NCBI GenBank assembly: GCA_963761035.1
Contig: CAVXFH010000002.1
Location: 2,356,001-2,420,000, forward strand
Direction: 5' to 3'
Source: JARRQJ01 sp963761035
Lineage (GTDB): Bacteria; Pseudomonadota; Gammaproteobacteria; DRLM01
Length of the DNA stretch: 64,000 nucleotides
Under the pieces are notes generated by a model. That model made no database searches. It saw only the letters and a program-made list of their open reading frames with translations, and had not been told where the DNA came from. Within the stretch, counting starts at the first letter, position 1. Every line of letters begins with the position of its first letter. Both the position numbers and the translations under genes were made by a program. Positions 1 to 8,016 of the stretch are shown in pieces.

Positions 1-223
1 GATACGCGCCGAACTTAGAGAGCGCGGCATCGGCGATGCGATGATCGCCGCCTGTGTCGATATGGGCGACCCGGAATGGGTGCAGCGCCTGGAGCGCGCG
101 AATAGCAAACGCTTCGGATCGAGCCGGGCGCGGGATTTCGCGGAACGGGCGCGGCAGATGCGCTTCTTAAGGGCGCGGGGATTTACCGCGGAGCAGATTC
201 ACGCGGTCCTGGACCGCAAATAA
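1..223 (+). CDS. recX: RecX, regulatory protein of RecA (3' part only)
   Basis: The window opens inside this gene. The reading frame is open from base 2 and ends in TAA at 221-223, giving the last 73 or so residues. The helical text (RAELRERGIGD at the start, FLRARGFTAEQIHAVL at the end) matches the tandem three-helix repeats of RecX, which binds RecA filaments and limits recombinase activity. The gene lies 48 bp upstream of alaS, and recX next to alaS is a common gammaproteobacterial arrangement; recA would be expected just upstream of the window. The start codon is outside, so total length cannot be judged. The internal ATG at 41 is not the real start because coding similarity continues upstream of it. 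Confidence 0.85.
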   Translation, partial: IRAELRERGIGDAMIAACVDMGDPEWVQRLERANSKRFGSSRARDFAERARQMRFLRARGFTAEQIHAVLDRK

Positions 224-271
224 CCATCGCCGGCAGAGATTAGTCAACTTAGTAAAGAAGCTATCAGGCTC

Positions 272-2875
272 ATGATCAGCAGCGCAGAATTACGCACCCG
301 TTTCCTCGAATATTTCCGTGGTCAAGGCCATGAGGTCGTACCCAGCAGCTCCCTGGTACCGGGCAACGACCCTACCTTGCTTTTCACCAACGCCGGCATG
401 GTGCAGTTCAAGGATGTGTTCTTGGGTCTGGAAAGCCGTCCCTATGCGCGCGCCGCCAGTTCGCAACGCTGCGTACGCGCCGGGGGCAAGCACAATGACC
501 TGGAGAACGTCGGCTACACCGCCCGTCATCACACCTTTTTTGAGATGCTGGGCAATTTCAGTTTCGGTGATTACTTCAAGCGCGAGGCGATTCGCTATGC
601 CTGGGAATTTCTCACGGTCGAATTAAAACTGCCGCCGGAAAAATTATGGGTCACGATCTTCGAAAATGACGACGAGGCCGCCGACATCTGGTTGAAAGAA
701 ATCGAGGTCGACACCCGACGGTTCACGCGCATCGGCGCCAGTGACAATTTCTGGTCCATGGGCGATACCGGTCCGTGCGGCCCCTGCACCGAAATCTTCT
801 ATGATCATGGACCGGACGTAGCCGGCGGACCGCCCGGCACGCCCGGGGCAGACGGCGATCGCTATATCGAGATCTGGAACTTGGTGTTCATGCAGTACAA
901 TCGCGCCGCCGACGGCGCCCTGACGCCGTTGCCCAGACCTTCCGTGGATACCGGCATGGGTTTGGAACGTCTCGCCGCGGTATTGCAGGGCGTACACAGT
1001 AACTATGAGATCGACCTGTTTCGCAATCTCATCCAGGCTGCCGCCACGCTGGCTGACATTAAGGATACCGCCAACAATTCGCTGAAGGTGATCGCCGATC
1101 ATATCCGTTCATGTTCATTTTTAATCGCCGACGGCGTGACGCCCTCGAATGAAGGGCGCGGTTATGTGTTGCGGCGCATCATTCGCCGCGCGGTGCGCCA
1201 CGGCCACGGACTGGGATTGAAGGAACCGTTCTTCTACAAGTTGGTGGACCCGTTGGTGAAGGAAATGGGCGCGGCCTATCCTGAACTGGCCAAGGCCCAG
1301 TCCCAGGTGGAGCGCGCCTTGCAGCGCGAGGAAGAGCGCTTCCGCGAGACCCTGGATGAGGGCATCAAGATATTGCAGCAGGAGATCGCCACGCTGAAGG
1401 GAAGGTTGATCCCCGGCGAAACCGCGTTTCGTCTCTACGATACCTTCGGTTTCCCCGTGGACCTCACCGCCGATTACGCCAAGTCCCATGGCTTGGAAGT
1501 GGACATGGCGGGCTTCGAGCAGGCCATGGATGCGCAGCGCGAACGGGCCCGTGCCGCCAGCCAATTCGGTGTCGCCTACGCCACGCCCACCGGGGTGGAG
1601 GGTTGCACCGAATTCATCGGTTATGAACAGTTGCGGGAACAAAGCAAAGTGCTGGCCCTGTATCGCGGCGAAGCGGCGGTGTCCGCACTCAATGCCGGCG
1701 AGGAAGGGACTGTGGTATTGGACCGCACGCCCTTTTACGCCGAATCCGGCGGACAGGTGGGCGACCGCGGTGTGCTCGAATCCGGTCAGACGCGGTTCGA
1801 GGTACGTGACACCCAGAAATTGGGCGGCGATGTGTTCGGCCACATCGGTAAAGCGGTGAAGGGCAGTTTGCATGTCGGCGATATGGTCACAGCCCGCGTC
1901 GATGAAGCGGCGCGGCAAGCTACGGTCATCAACCATTCGGCGACCCATTTGATGCACGCCGCGCTGCGCCGGGTGCTGGGCGAGCATGTCACGCAAAAGG
2001 GTTCACTGGTGGATCCGGCGCGTTTACGTTTCGATTTTTCGCATTTCGCGCCGGTCACTCGTGAAGAGTTGTTGGAGATCGAGCGCTTGGTCAACGAACA
2101 GATCCGCGCCAATGCAATGGTGGAGACCCGTATTATGGCCTTCGAAGACGCGCGCAGCAGCGGCGCCATGGCCTTGTTCGGTGAAAAATACGGCGACAGC
2201 GTGCGGGTACTGCGCATCGGCGATTTCTCCATGGAATTGTGCGGCGGCACCCACGCTAAGCGGGCGGGAGACATCGGCCTGTTTAAAATCATTTCGGAAA
2301 CGGGCGTCGCCTCCGGCGTGCGCCGCATTGAGGCGATAACCGGGCAAGCCGCGGTGGCGGCCATGGAAGCCGCCGACGACACCTTGGCCCGCGTGGCGGG
2401 CCTGGTCAAGGCCGGGCGCGATGACCTGGAAGACAAGGTGCTACAGCTCATTGATCGCAGCCGCAAGCTGGAAAAAGAGTTGGAGCAACTCAAGGGGAAG
2501 ATGGCCAGCGCGGCGGGCAGCGATCTTTCCACCCAAGCCGTGGATGTGGCCGGGCTGAAGGTATTGGCGGCCCGTCTCGATGGGGCCGATGCCAAGTCGC
2601 TGCGCGATACCGTAGATCAATTGAAGAATAAGCTGGGTTCGGCGGCGGTCATCTTGGCGGCGGTCAGCGATGATAAGGTGAGTTTGGTGGCGGGCGTGAC
2701 GGCGGATCATACCCAGAGGGTCAAGGCCGGCGATCTGGTCAATATGGTAGCCCAACAGGTGGGCGGCAAAGGCGGCGGGCGTCCCGACATGGCTCAAGCC
2801 GGGGGCACCAATCCGTCGGGTCTAGAAGCGGCGCTGCGTTCGGTCCCTGATTGGGTGCGCCGGCAACTTGGATGA
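272..2875 (+). CDS. alaS: Alanyl-tRNA synthetase
   Basis: Charges tRNA-Ala with alanine in the cytoplasm and clears mischarged Ser/Gly-tRNA-Ala. The 867-residue length fits the bacterial family (about 870-880). In order: class II catalytic domain with the motif HHTFFEMLGNFSFGDY near residue 90, tRNA-recognition region with RGYVLRRIIRRAVRHG near 295, editing domain with zinc-type ligands HSATHLMHAAL near 555 and CGGTHAKRAGDIG near 660, then a coiled coil and the C-Ala domain ending in a glycine-rich GGKGGGRPDMAQAGG segment. No truncation or frameshift is seen. The gene sits between recX and lysC in the same direction, a conserved neighbourhood. Base composition matches the flanking core genes, so it is part of the resident chromosome. 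Confidence 0.97.
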   Translation: MISSAELRTRFLEYFRGQGHEVVPSSSLVPGNDPTLLFTNAGMVQFKDVFLGLESRPYARAASSQRCVRAGGKHNDLENVGYTARHHTFFEMLGNFSFGDYFKREAIRYAWEFLTVELKLPPEKLWVTIFENDDEAADIWLKEIEVDTRRFTRIGASDNFWSMGDTGPCGPCTEIFYDHGPDVAGGPPGTPGADGDRYIEIWNLVFMQYNRAADGALTPLPRPSVDTGMGLERLAAVLQGVHSNYEIDLFRNLIQAAATLADIKDTANNSLKVIADHIRSCSFLIADGVTPSNEGRGYVLRRIIRRAVRHGHGLGLKEPFFYKLVDPLVKEMGAAYPELAKAQSQVERALQREEERFRETLDEGIKILQQEIATLKGRLIPGETAFRLYDTFGFPVDLTADYAKSHGLEVDMAGFEQAMDAQRERARAASQFGVAYATPTGVEGCTEFIGYEQLREQSKVLALYRGEAAVSALNAGEEGTVVLDRTPFYAESGGQVGDRGVLESGQTRFEVRDTQKLGGDVFGHIGKAVKGSLHVGDMVTARVDEAARQATVINHSATHLMHAALRRVLGEHVTQKGSLVDPARLRFDFSHFAPVTREELLEIERLVNEQIRANAMVETRIMAFEDARSSGAMALFGEKYGDSVRVLRIGDFSMELCGGTHAKRAGDIGLFKIISETGVASGVRRIEAITGQAAVAAMEAADDTLARVAGLVKAGRDDLEDKVLQLIDRSRKLEKELEQLKGKMASAAGSDLSTQAVDVAGLKVLAARLDGADAKSLRDTVDQLKNKLGSAAVILAAVSDDKVSLVAGVTADHTQRVKAGDLVNMVAQQVGGKGGGRPDMAQAGGTNPSGLEAALRSVPDWVRRQLG

Positions 2876-3057
2876 TCGCCTCTTCTTTTTCCTGGAATAG
2901 GTTTGGTGTTTAATGAGCGGCTTTAGGGCCGATAAAAAATATCGTTTCCGAGGCAGGTATCCTCACGGATGACCAAAGGGATTAACGGCATTACGTTTTT
3001 TTGGGAAATCCAAACGCCAAAGCTGCCGCGGCAAACGGTGGAGTATTTGGAAAAATC

Positions 3058-4284
3058 ATGGCGCTGATCGTTCAGAAATATGGCGGTACCTCGGTGGGTT
3101 CTCCGGAACGCATCGAGAATGTTGCCGAGAAGGTGATGGCGGCGCGTAAGCGCGGCAACGATATCGTGGTGGTGGTTTCCGCCATGAGCGGCGAGACCGA
3201 TCGCCTGGTCGGATTGGCGCAGAAAATTACCGAGCTGCCCGAACCGCGCGAATTGGATGTGCTGCTGTCCACCGGCGAGCAGGTTACCATTGCCCTGCTG
3301 GCCATGGCCTTGCAGAAGCGCGGTTGCGCGGCCCGTTCCTACACGGGGGCGCAAGTGCGGATCTTGACCGACAGCGCTCACAACAAGGCGCGCATCCGCG
3401 AGATCGACGAAGCGGCGGTGCGCAATGATCTTGCCGCCGGGCGCGTGGTGGTGGTGGCGGGTTTTCAGGGCGTGGATGAAAACGGCAACATCACCACCCT
3501 GGGCCGCGGCGGGTCCGATACCACGGCGGTAGCGCTGGCCGCCGCGCTTAAGGCCGACGAGTGCCAGATATATACCGACGTGGACGGTGTGTATACCACC
3601 GACCCGCGCGTGGTGCCCAATGCCCGCCGCCTCGACCGCATCACCTTTGAGGAGATGCTGGAGATGGCCAGCCTTGGATCAAAGGTACTGCAAATTCGTT
3701 CGGTGGAATTCGCCGGCAAGTACAATGTCCCCTTGCGTGTGCTCTCGTCGTTTCAGGAAGGCGAGGGCACGCTGATTACATTCGAGGATACTCAGATGGA
3801 GCAAGCAATCATCTCCGGCATCGCGTTCAACCGTGATGAGGCTAAATTGACCGTAGTTGGAGTGCCGGATCAGCCCGGTATCGCCTTCCGCATTCTCGGT
3901 CCTATCGCCGAGGCCAATATCGAAGTGGACATGATCGTGCAAAACATGGCGGAAGACTCCACCACCGATTTTACCTTCACCGTACACCGCCGTGATTATG
4001 TCAAGGCCATTGAGATACTGCGGCGTGCCGCCAAAGGCCTGGAGGCACGGGAAGTGACCGGCGATGACAAAATCATCAAAATCTCACTGGTGGGGGTGGG
4101 AATGCGTTCTCACGCCGGCATCGCCAGCAAGATGTTTCAGGCGCTATCCAAAGAAGGCATAAATATCCGCATGATATCCACCTCGGAGATTAAAATTTCG
4201 GTGGTAGTGGACGAAAAGTACCTGGAATCTGGCGTGCGGGCCCTCCACGATGCATTTCAACTCGACCAGCCGTCGAACCAGTAA
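3058..4284 (+). CDS. lysC: Aspartate kinase (aspartokinase), LysC type
   Basis: Phosphorylates aspartate, the first step toward lysine, threonine, methionine and diaminopimelate. I chose ATG 3058, giving 408 residues and starting MALIVQKYGGTSVG, the canonical kinase N-terminus; an upstream in-frame TTG at 3001 would add 19 unconserved residues. The kinase domain shows KYGGTSVG, the GRGGSDTTA segment near residue 150 and the TDVDGVYTTDPR motif. Two ACT domains follow from about residue 265 (VVGVPDQPGIAFRILGPI and ISLVGVGMRSHAGIASKMF), the usual site of feedback regulation. Length is normal for the monofunctional enzyme. It lies in the conserved alaS-lysC-csrA order. Confidence 0.96.
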   Translation: MALIVQKYGGTSVGSPERIENVAEKVMAARKRGNDIVVVVSAMSGETDRLVGLAQKITELPEPRELDVLLSTGEQVTIALLAMALQKRGCAARSYTGAQVRILTDSAHNKARIREIDEAAVRNDLAAGRVVVVAGFQGVDENGNITTLGRGGSDTTAVALAAALKADECQIYTDVDGVYTTDPRVVPNARRLDRITFEEMLEMASLGSKVLQIRSVEFAGKYNVPLRVLSSFQEGEGTLITFEDTQMEQAIISGIAFNRDEAKLTVVGVPDQPGIAFRILGPIAEANIEVDMIVQNMAEDSTTDFTFTVHRRDYVKAIEILRRAAKGLEAREVTGDDKIIKISLVGVGMRSHAGIASKMFQALSKEGINIRMISTSEIKISVVVDEKYLESGVRALHDAFQLDQPSNQ

Positions 4285-4510
4285 TCTTTGCGCTATCCTG
4301 CTGTCCAACTAACAGTAAGGTAGAGATGAAGAACTGGTCTTTTTTACACGGATATTGAGGTTATTGATTTTGTAAAACAGTTGGTTGAAAAAAAGGATTA
4401 TAGTTTTGCCATTGATGGTCGATAGCATCAGAAGTGAGCTGCAATTGAAGTTGTGGTTCCTGCCTGTGGGCCTATATATATGGTGATTGAATGAACAAGG
4501 AGACGAGATC

Positions 4511-4750
4511 ATGCTGATTTTAACCCGGCGTGTGGGTGAGACGCTGATCATCGGGGATGACATAACTATAACTGTTTTGGGCGTAAAGGGTAACCAAGTC
4601 CGTATCGGTGTTAACGCGCCAAAAAATATCTCTGTGCATCGCGAAGAGATCTATGAGCGCATTCAGAAGGAAAAGCAACAAGCTGGCAGTGGCGGCGCGG
4701 ATGGCGGCGATTATGGTGATGATATAAGCGGCAAGTCACAGGTAGGCTGA
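4511..4750 (+). CDS. csrA: CsrA/RsmA, global post-transcriptional regulator
   Basis: Small dimeric RNA-binding protein that binds GGA motifs in 5' leaders to alter translation and stability. The start at 4511 is supported by a strong ribosome-binding site, AAGGAGA, eight bases upstream; an in-frame ATG at 4487 is unlikely. The protein is 79 residues. The five-stranded core is complete (MLILTRRVGETLIIGDDI, then VRIGVNAPKNISVHREEIY), including the conserved R44-type segment VHREEIY. The C-terminus carries an unusual Gly/Asp-rich tail of about 20 residues beyond the usual 60-65. Position after lysC and before tRNA-Ser is the common gammaproteobacterial arrangement. The 226 bp between lysC and this gene hold no other gene I can support. 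Confidence 0.95.
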   Translation: MLILTRRVGETLIIGDDITITVLGVKGNQVRIGVNAPKNISVHREEIYERIQKEKQQAGSGGADGGDYGDDISGKSQVG

Positions 4751-4863
4751 TGGGAAAGGGGATAGGAGAATAATAATAATAACTTTACTATTGGCGCGCT
4801 GATTAGGTATCCTTCTCCAAGTCTCGGGCTTGGCAGAATATTTAGAGCTAATAACCCTTAACG

Positions 4864-4909
4864 CGAACCCAAGATATTATTCCCCGTAATGGGAAATTTC
4901 TTGGGTTCG
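4864..4909. terminator. Long hairpin downstream of csrA
   Basis: Arms CGAACCCAAGA and TCTTGGGTTCG pair over 11 bases, with an inner TTCCC/GGGAA stem. It lies between csrA and tRNA-Ser, and could end csrA transcription or be a processing structure. No long T-run follows, so the terminator label is tentative. Confidence 0.4.
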
Positions 4910-4980
4910 TGCATTTAGAATATCCAGGCTCCAGATTAATTAGGGTTCATTGCTAACATTACGCTGAACCTTTGGTCTAT

Positions 4981-5074
4981 GGAGAGATGGCCGAGCTGGT
5001 CGAAGGCGCTCCCCTGCTAAGGGAGTATGGGGTCAAAAACTCCATCGAGGGTTCGAATCCCTCTCTCTCCGCCA
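4981..5074 (+). tRNA. tRNA-Ser(GCU)
   Basis: Cloverleaf with acceptor GGAGAGA pairing to TCTCTCC, anticodon loop CTGCTAA giving anticodon GCT, a long variable arm (AGTATGGGGTCAAAAACTCC region) typical of class II tRNA-Ser, and T-loop GTTCGAATC. Discriminator G at 5071 and an encoded CCA at 5072-5074. It decodes AGC/AGU serine codons and lies 144 bp upstream of tRNA-Arg. Confidence 0.95.
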
Positions 5075-5217
5075 TCTATCGCCATCTGTAATGGGACGCT
5101 TCCAGCCCCCTTTTTTGGCACAAAGTCAGGACACCACCTTTTTCATCGAAAAACGCCCATTTCCTTGACACCCGGCAGGCATGAAAAGGATAATGCGCGA
5201 CCTCAATCGATTTCAAA

Positions 5218-5294
5218 GCGCCCGTAGCTCAGCTGGATAGAGTACCTGGCTACGAACCAGGCGGTCGGGAGTTCGAATCTCTCCGGGCGCGCCA
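5218..5294 (+). tRNA. tRNA-Arg(ACG), integration target
   Basis: Acceptor GCGCCCG (5218-5224) pairs with CGGGCGC (5284-5290); discriminator G and encoded CCA at 5292-5294. The anticodon stem CCTGG/CCAGG encloses loop CTACGAA, anticodon ACG. The T-loop is GTTCGAATC. The gene is complete. Its 3' half is the attachment sequence reused along the rest of the window, so this gene is the insertion hotspot; the integrated island restored the tRNA 3' end. Confidence 0.96.
5250..5294 (+). repeat. attL: left attachment core, 3' half of tRNA-Arg
   Basis: 45 bp from the anticodon loop through CCA, repeated exactly at 25404-25448 and 39750-39794, and with changes at 27916, 44865 and 51878. A tyrosine integrase gene begins 12 bp inside. 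This is the classic left end of a tRNA-integrated island. Confidence 0.9.
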
Positions 5295-5306
5295 TAATTC
5301 AAAGAC

Positions 5307-6353
5307 TTAGCTCTCCTTTGCGTCCTTGCTAAGCGGTCCCTGTGCCAAATTTGTGCCCTGGACCAACCGGGGCCTCGCTAAGCGCTCGGCGTAATCGGCC
5401 AAGTGATCCGCCGAAAGGTGCGCATACCGCCTCACCATCTCCGGCGATTCCCAGCCACCCAGTTCCTGCAACACGCTGAGCGGTGTCCCGCTCTGGATGT
5501 GCCAACTGGCCCAGGTATGCCTGAGATCATGCCAGCGAAAGTCGTCTATCCCTGCGCGTCGCAGTGCCTTCCGCCAGGCATGATTATTGGCCTTGGTAAC
5601 CCGCTTCCCTTTAAACGTAAACACCCACGTTGGATGCTGTCCCAGCTGGCGGCGTACCACCACCACCGCCTCGGCATTGAGCGGCACGGCAATGGCCTTG
5701 CGGCCCTTAGCCTGATCGGGATGAATCCAGGCGATGCGTCGCGCCAAATCCACCTGACTCCATGCTAATCCCGTGACATTGGCTTCCCGCAGTCCCGTCG
5801 CCAAACTGAAGCGCACCATTTCAGCCAAGTGCGGGGGTAACTCCTTCAGCAACCGGTCGACGTCATCCCGCGTCAACCAACGGATGCGTCGCTTGGGCTC
5901 TTGCATCAGCCGAATCGGTGGAGCCTTCTCCAGCCAGCCCCATTCCCGCTCGGCCATACGCAACACCGCTCGTATAACTTGCAGTAAGCGATTCACCGTC
6001 GCGGCACTCACACCGTCCGCTAGTCTCACTGCCGTCAATCGATCTATTGCATCCCGATCGATCTCCGCGAGGCGTTTGCTCCGCAGATGCTCATCCAACC
6101 AGCGAAAGTGCATCCGATCGCTTTCCAACGTGGTTTTGTGCGCCTTCTCCTTGATCCAGCGCACCACCGCTTCTTCCCATAATCGCTCCGGCTTATCGCC
6201 TAGCTTTTGGACTTTCCAGACATTCGCTTTAAGGCGATCGTGGAATTCCTGAGCTTGCTGTCGGTCGGAAGTCCCAGTAGAGCGGCGTACTCGTTGTCCA
6301 CTGGGGGTGGTAAATCGCACCCACCAGAGACGTTGCCGTCGATAGAGTGACAT
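5307..6353 (-). CDS. Tyrosine recombinase / site-specific integrase
   Basis: Catalyses integration and excision at the tRNA-Arg att site. 348 residues. An N-terminal Arm-DNA-binding segment starts MSLYRRQRLWWVRF, followed by a SAM-like core-binding domain (about 60-150) and the catalytic domain. Catalytic residues visible: Arg in FSLATGLREANVTGL, His-x-x-Arg in WHDLRHTWASWH, and nucleophile Tyr in EMVRRYAHLS. The start is supported by GGAGG nine bases upstream. The 3' end points at attL and an 18-bp putative arm site (5340-5357) lies inside the last codons. The 5' end overlaps the HTH gene. The gene looks intact, unlike much of the island cargo. It is the only intact integrase gene in the window and so the best candidate for acting on the other tRNA-derived sites. 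Confidence 0.92.
   Translation of the reverse strand: MSLYRRQRLWWVRFTTPSGQRVRRSTGTSDRQQAQEFHDRLKANVWKVQKLGDKPERLWEEAVVRWIKEKAHKTTLESDRMHFRWLDEHLRSKRLAEIDRDAIDRLTAVRLADGVSAATVNRLLQVIRAVLRMAEREWGWLEKAPPIRLMQEPKRRIRWLTRDDVDRLLKELPPHLAEMVRFSLATGLREANVTGLAWSQVDLARRIAWIHPDQAKGRKAIAVPLNAEAVVVVRRQLGQHPTWVFTFKGKRVTKANNHAWRKALRRAGIDDFRWHDLRHTWASWHIQSGTPLSVLQELGGWESPEMVRRYAHLSADHLADYAERLARPRLVQGTNLAQGPLSKDAKES
5340..5357. promoter_or_regulatory. Putative integrase arm-type site, left end
   Basis: The 18-mer CTGTGCCAAATTTGTGCC occurs here, 46 bp inside attL, and again in the same orientation at 25278-25295, 108 bp inside attR. In the excised circle the two would flank the att core as direct repeats, as arm-type integrase sites do. 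Binding is inferred. Confidence 0.5.
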
Positions 6354-6559
6354 AAACTACCCTCCTTCCCGCCACTCAACGACGCTTGCCGAGGAGAAGC
6401 GTAGCGGGAACGCAAATAACTCACAAGATCGGCTTCCAGGAAACACCACTTTTTGCCGATTTTTGCGCCGGGTATCACCCCCGCCTTGACCTTGCGGCGC
6501 AAGGCCTCCGCCGACAGCTTTAGCAATAAAGCGGCTTCCGCGAGGGATAGGGTATTCAC
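6200..6559 (-). CDS. Excisionase-like helix-turn-helix protein
   Basis: Probable small DNA-binding protein controlling integrase direction or expression. From the GTG at 6559 it begins VNTLSLAEAALLLKLSAEAL and continues RRKVKAGVIPGAKIGKKW, a MerR-like/excisionase (HTH_17) winged helix that normally reads the DNA as a bent recombination directionality factor. A TTG at 6610 would add 17 residues. The last 150 bases overlap the integrase start in another frame; the C-terminal half is low complexity and unlike the HTH family, so the natural end may be earlier. Directly upstream of int in the same direction, so probably co-transcribed. Family assignment of the N-terminal 50 residues is fair; the role is inferred from position. 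Confidence 0.65.
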   Translation of the reverse strand: MNTLSLAEAALLLKLSAEALRRKVKAGVIPGAKIGKKWCFLEADLVSYLRSRYASPRQASLSGGKEGSLCHSIDGNVSGGCDLPPPVDNEYAALLGLPTDSKLRNSTIALKRMSGKSKS

Positions 6560-6610
6560 GGTAGTACCGCTCTCGGGAAACCAAACGCGCCTAGACCTAA
6601 ATACGACCAA

Positions 6611-7619
6611 AGGGCTAGTTGCATTCCAATGAACAGAGAATCATGGAAACCGAAATGAGAGAGGCGAAAACCGCCGAGCAAAACAAGCAAGCAATCAAGT
6701 GCTATGTGAACAATTAACACATTAACCTCCGAGAATGTACCAAGGTAAATCCACGTGTACCCCGTGCAACAAGCAAACGACAATGCGCAGCACGAATTAC
6801 ACAACTCAACCTCAATTCATACCCACTGGTATGAATGATTGGGCAACCCTCAGTAAACCCTCAGAGATAAGAAAGACGATGGCGCTGTTGCACGGAGACG
6901 TGGGAAGCCAATTTATCGGCTATTGCCTCGCGGTGGAGAATATCGCTCTCTGCAACTCTGGCGATAATATAACCGCCATCCAATATCTCGGTGACTAGAT
7001 TTCCATAGACCGCTGATGACTGTCAAGAAATTCTTATCATGAAGATAAGGAGGGTATGGCGTAATTAAAATCAATGATGATAAACCGGCGCATACCGTGA
7101 AAATACAGCGATAATCATCGATGAAAATAGACGTAAATGCAATTTATAAAAATCGTTATATTCGCGGAAAATGAAAAAATTATTTCTAATATTTTTCTCA
7201 GAAAAATTTAGAAAATTAATTACTGAAAAAGCAGATTGAATGTTTTGTAGAAAATAAAAGTTTTGAAAGTATTTTTTTCATATTAATTGACGAGCTCGTG
7301 AAAAATTATTTTTATCAGCATAATTAAAAATCACAAATTTGCAAAATAATTGGCGAAACTAAAAATGCAAAAATGTCGTGAAGAAAAAGTTTATCAAAAT
7401 TATTTTTAATAATTACACTTAATTCATTTTTTCGCCGGATATAATTTTAATTTTTCCTGTGACAGAAATGCTGAAAACGGACTTTGGAGTGATAGCGACA
7501 GTGAGCGCGATATTCTGGGAAGGGATTTATCTGGGGACCGCCCATTGAAGTGTGCCTGCTTCGTGTTGACCGAAGGAGGCTATAAAACATGGCCAACCCT
7601 TCAATTCAACCCTGAAACT
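6611..7619. other. AT-rich stretch without a supported gene
   Basis: About 1 kb between the HTH gene and the repeat array. From 7060 to 7460 it is strongly AT-rich with many A- and T-tracts and stops in all frames. A plus-strand ORF at 6735-6998 has no recognisable family or ribosome-binding site. The stretch may hold promoters for the divergent int and hsd directions or an origin-like region, but I see no specific motif. Confidence 0.5.
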
Positions 7620-7840
7620 CATCTATTGTCCAACTTTTACCCATCTATTTGCCAATAGTTGGGCATCTATTTGGATAGGGTAGGCAACTATTTCATAAAG
7701 GTTGCCCAACTTTCACCTGAGTTTCTGGGGCCACTATCACTTCTGACTTGAGACCTACTGTAGATTCAACTGTCCGTCTACTGTGGGGGCTACTATCCGT
7801 CTACTCTATTTCTACTGTTTTGGCTACTGGTTTGGCTACT
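7620..7840 (-). repeat. Left phased repeat array
   Basis: Two blocks. Outer block: CATCTATT at 7620, 7642 and 7664, with a variant at 7686, an exact 22-bp period. Inner block: pentamers CTACT or CAACT at 7755, 7767, 7778, 7790, 7801, 7812, 7824 and 7836, spaced 11-12 bp. Read on the minus strand these are AGATG/AGTTG and AGTAG units. A mirror-image counterpart lies at 24992-25182. One-turn spacing implies protein bound on one DNA face. Confidence 0.7.
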
Positions 7841-8016
7841 CGGAACCGCTTGAATATTGAGCCCCATGAGATTCTGTTAGTTTTAATCCGTTATATGGCT
7901 TCAATACTTTTCACATGAGCAGTGAAAGCACAGAAAATTAGGCGTGCTTTGGGGACGCAGGGAGACGATAACTAGCGATTTCCCGTGACTTAAATGTGGA
8001 TAACCACTGAAGAATA

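Noticed and set aside
1121..2595. Long minus-strand ORFs opposite alaS
   Set aside because: Shadows of a well-conserved gene on the other strand.
5027..5227. 66-codon ORF across tRNA-Ser and the gap before tRNA-Arg
   Set aside because: Overlaps a functional tRNA; no coding signs.
6735..6998. 87-codon plus-strand ORF upstream of the repeat array
   Set aside because: No ribosome-binding site, no family, biased composition; likely chance in AT-rich DNA.
7620..7840. CRISPR array
   Set aside because: Repeats are pentamers at 11-12 bp or octamers at 22 bp, without 20-40 bp repeats or unique spacers, and no cas genes are present.
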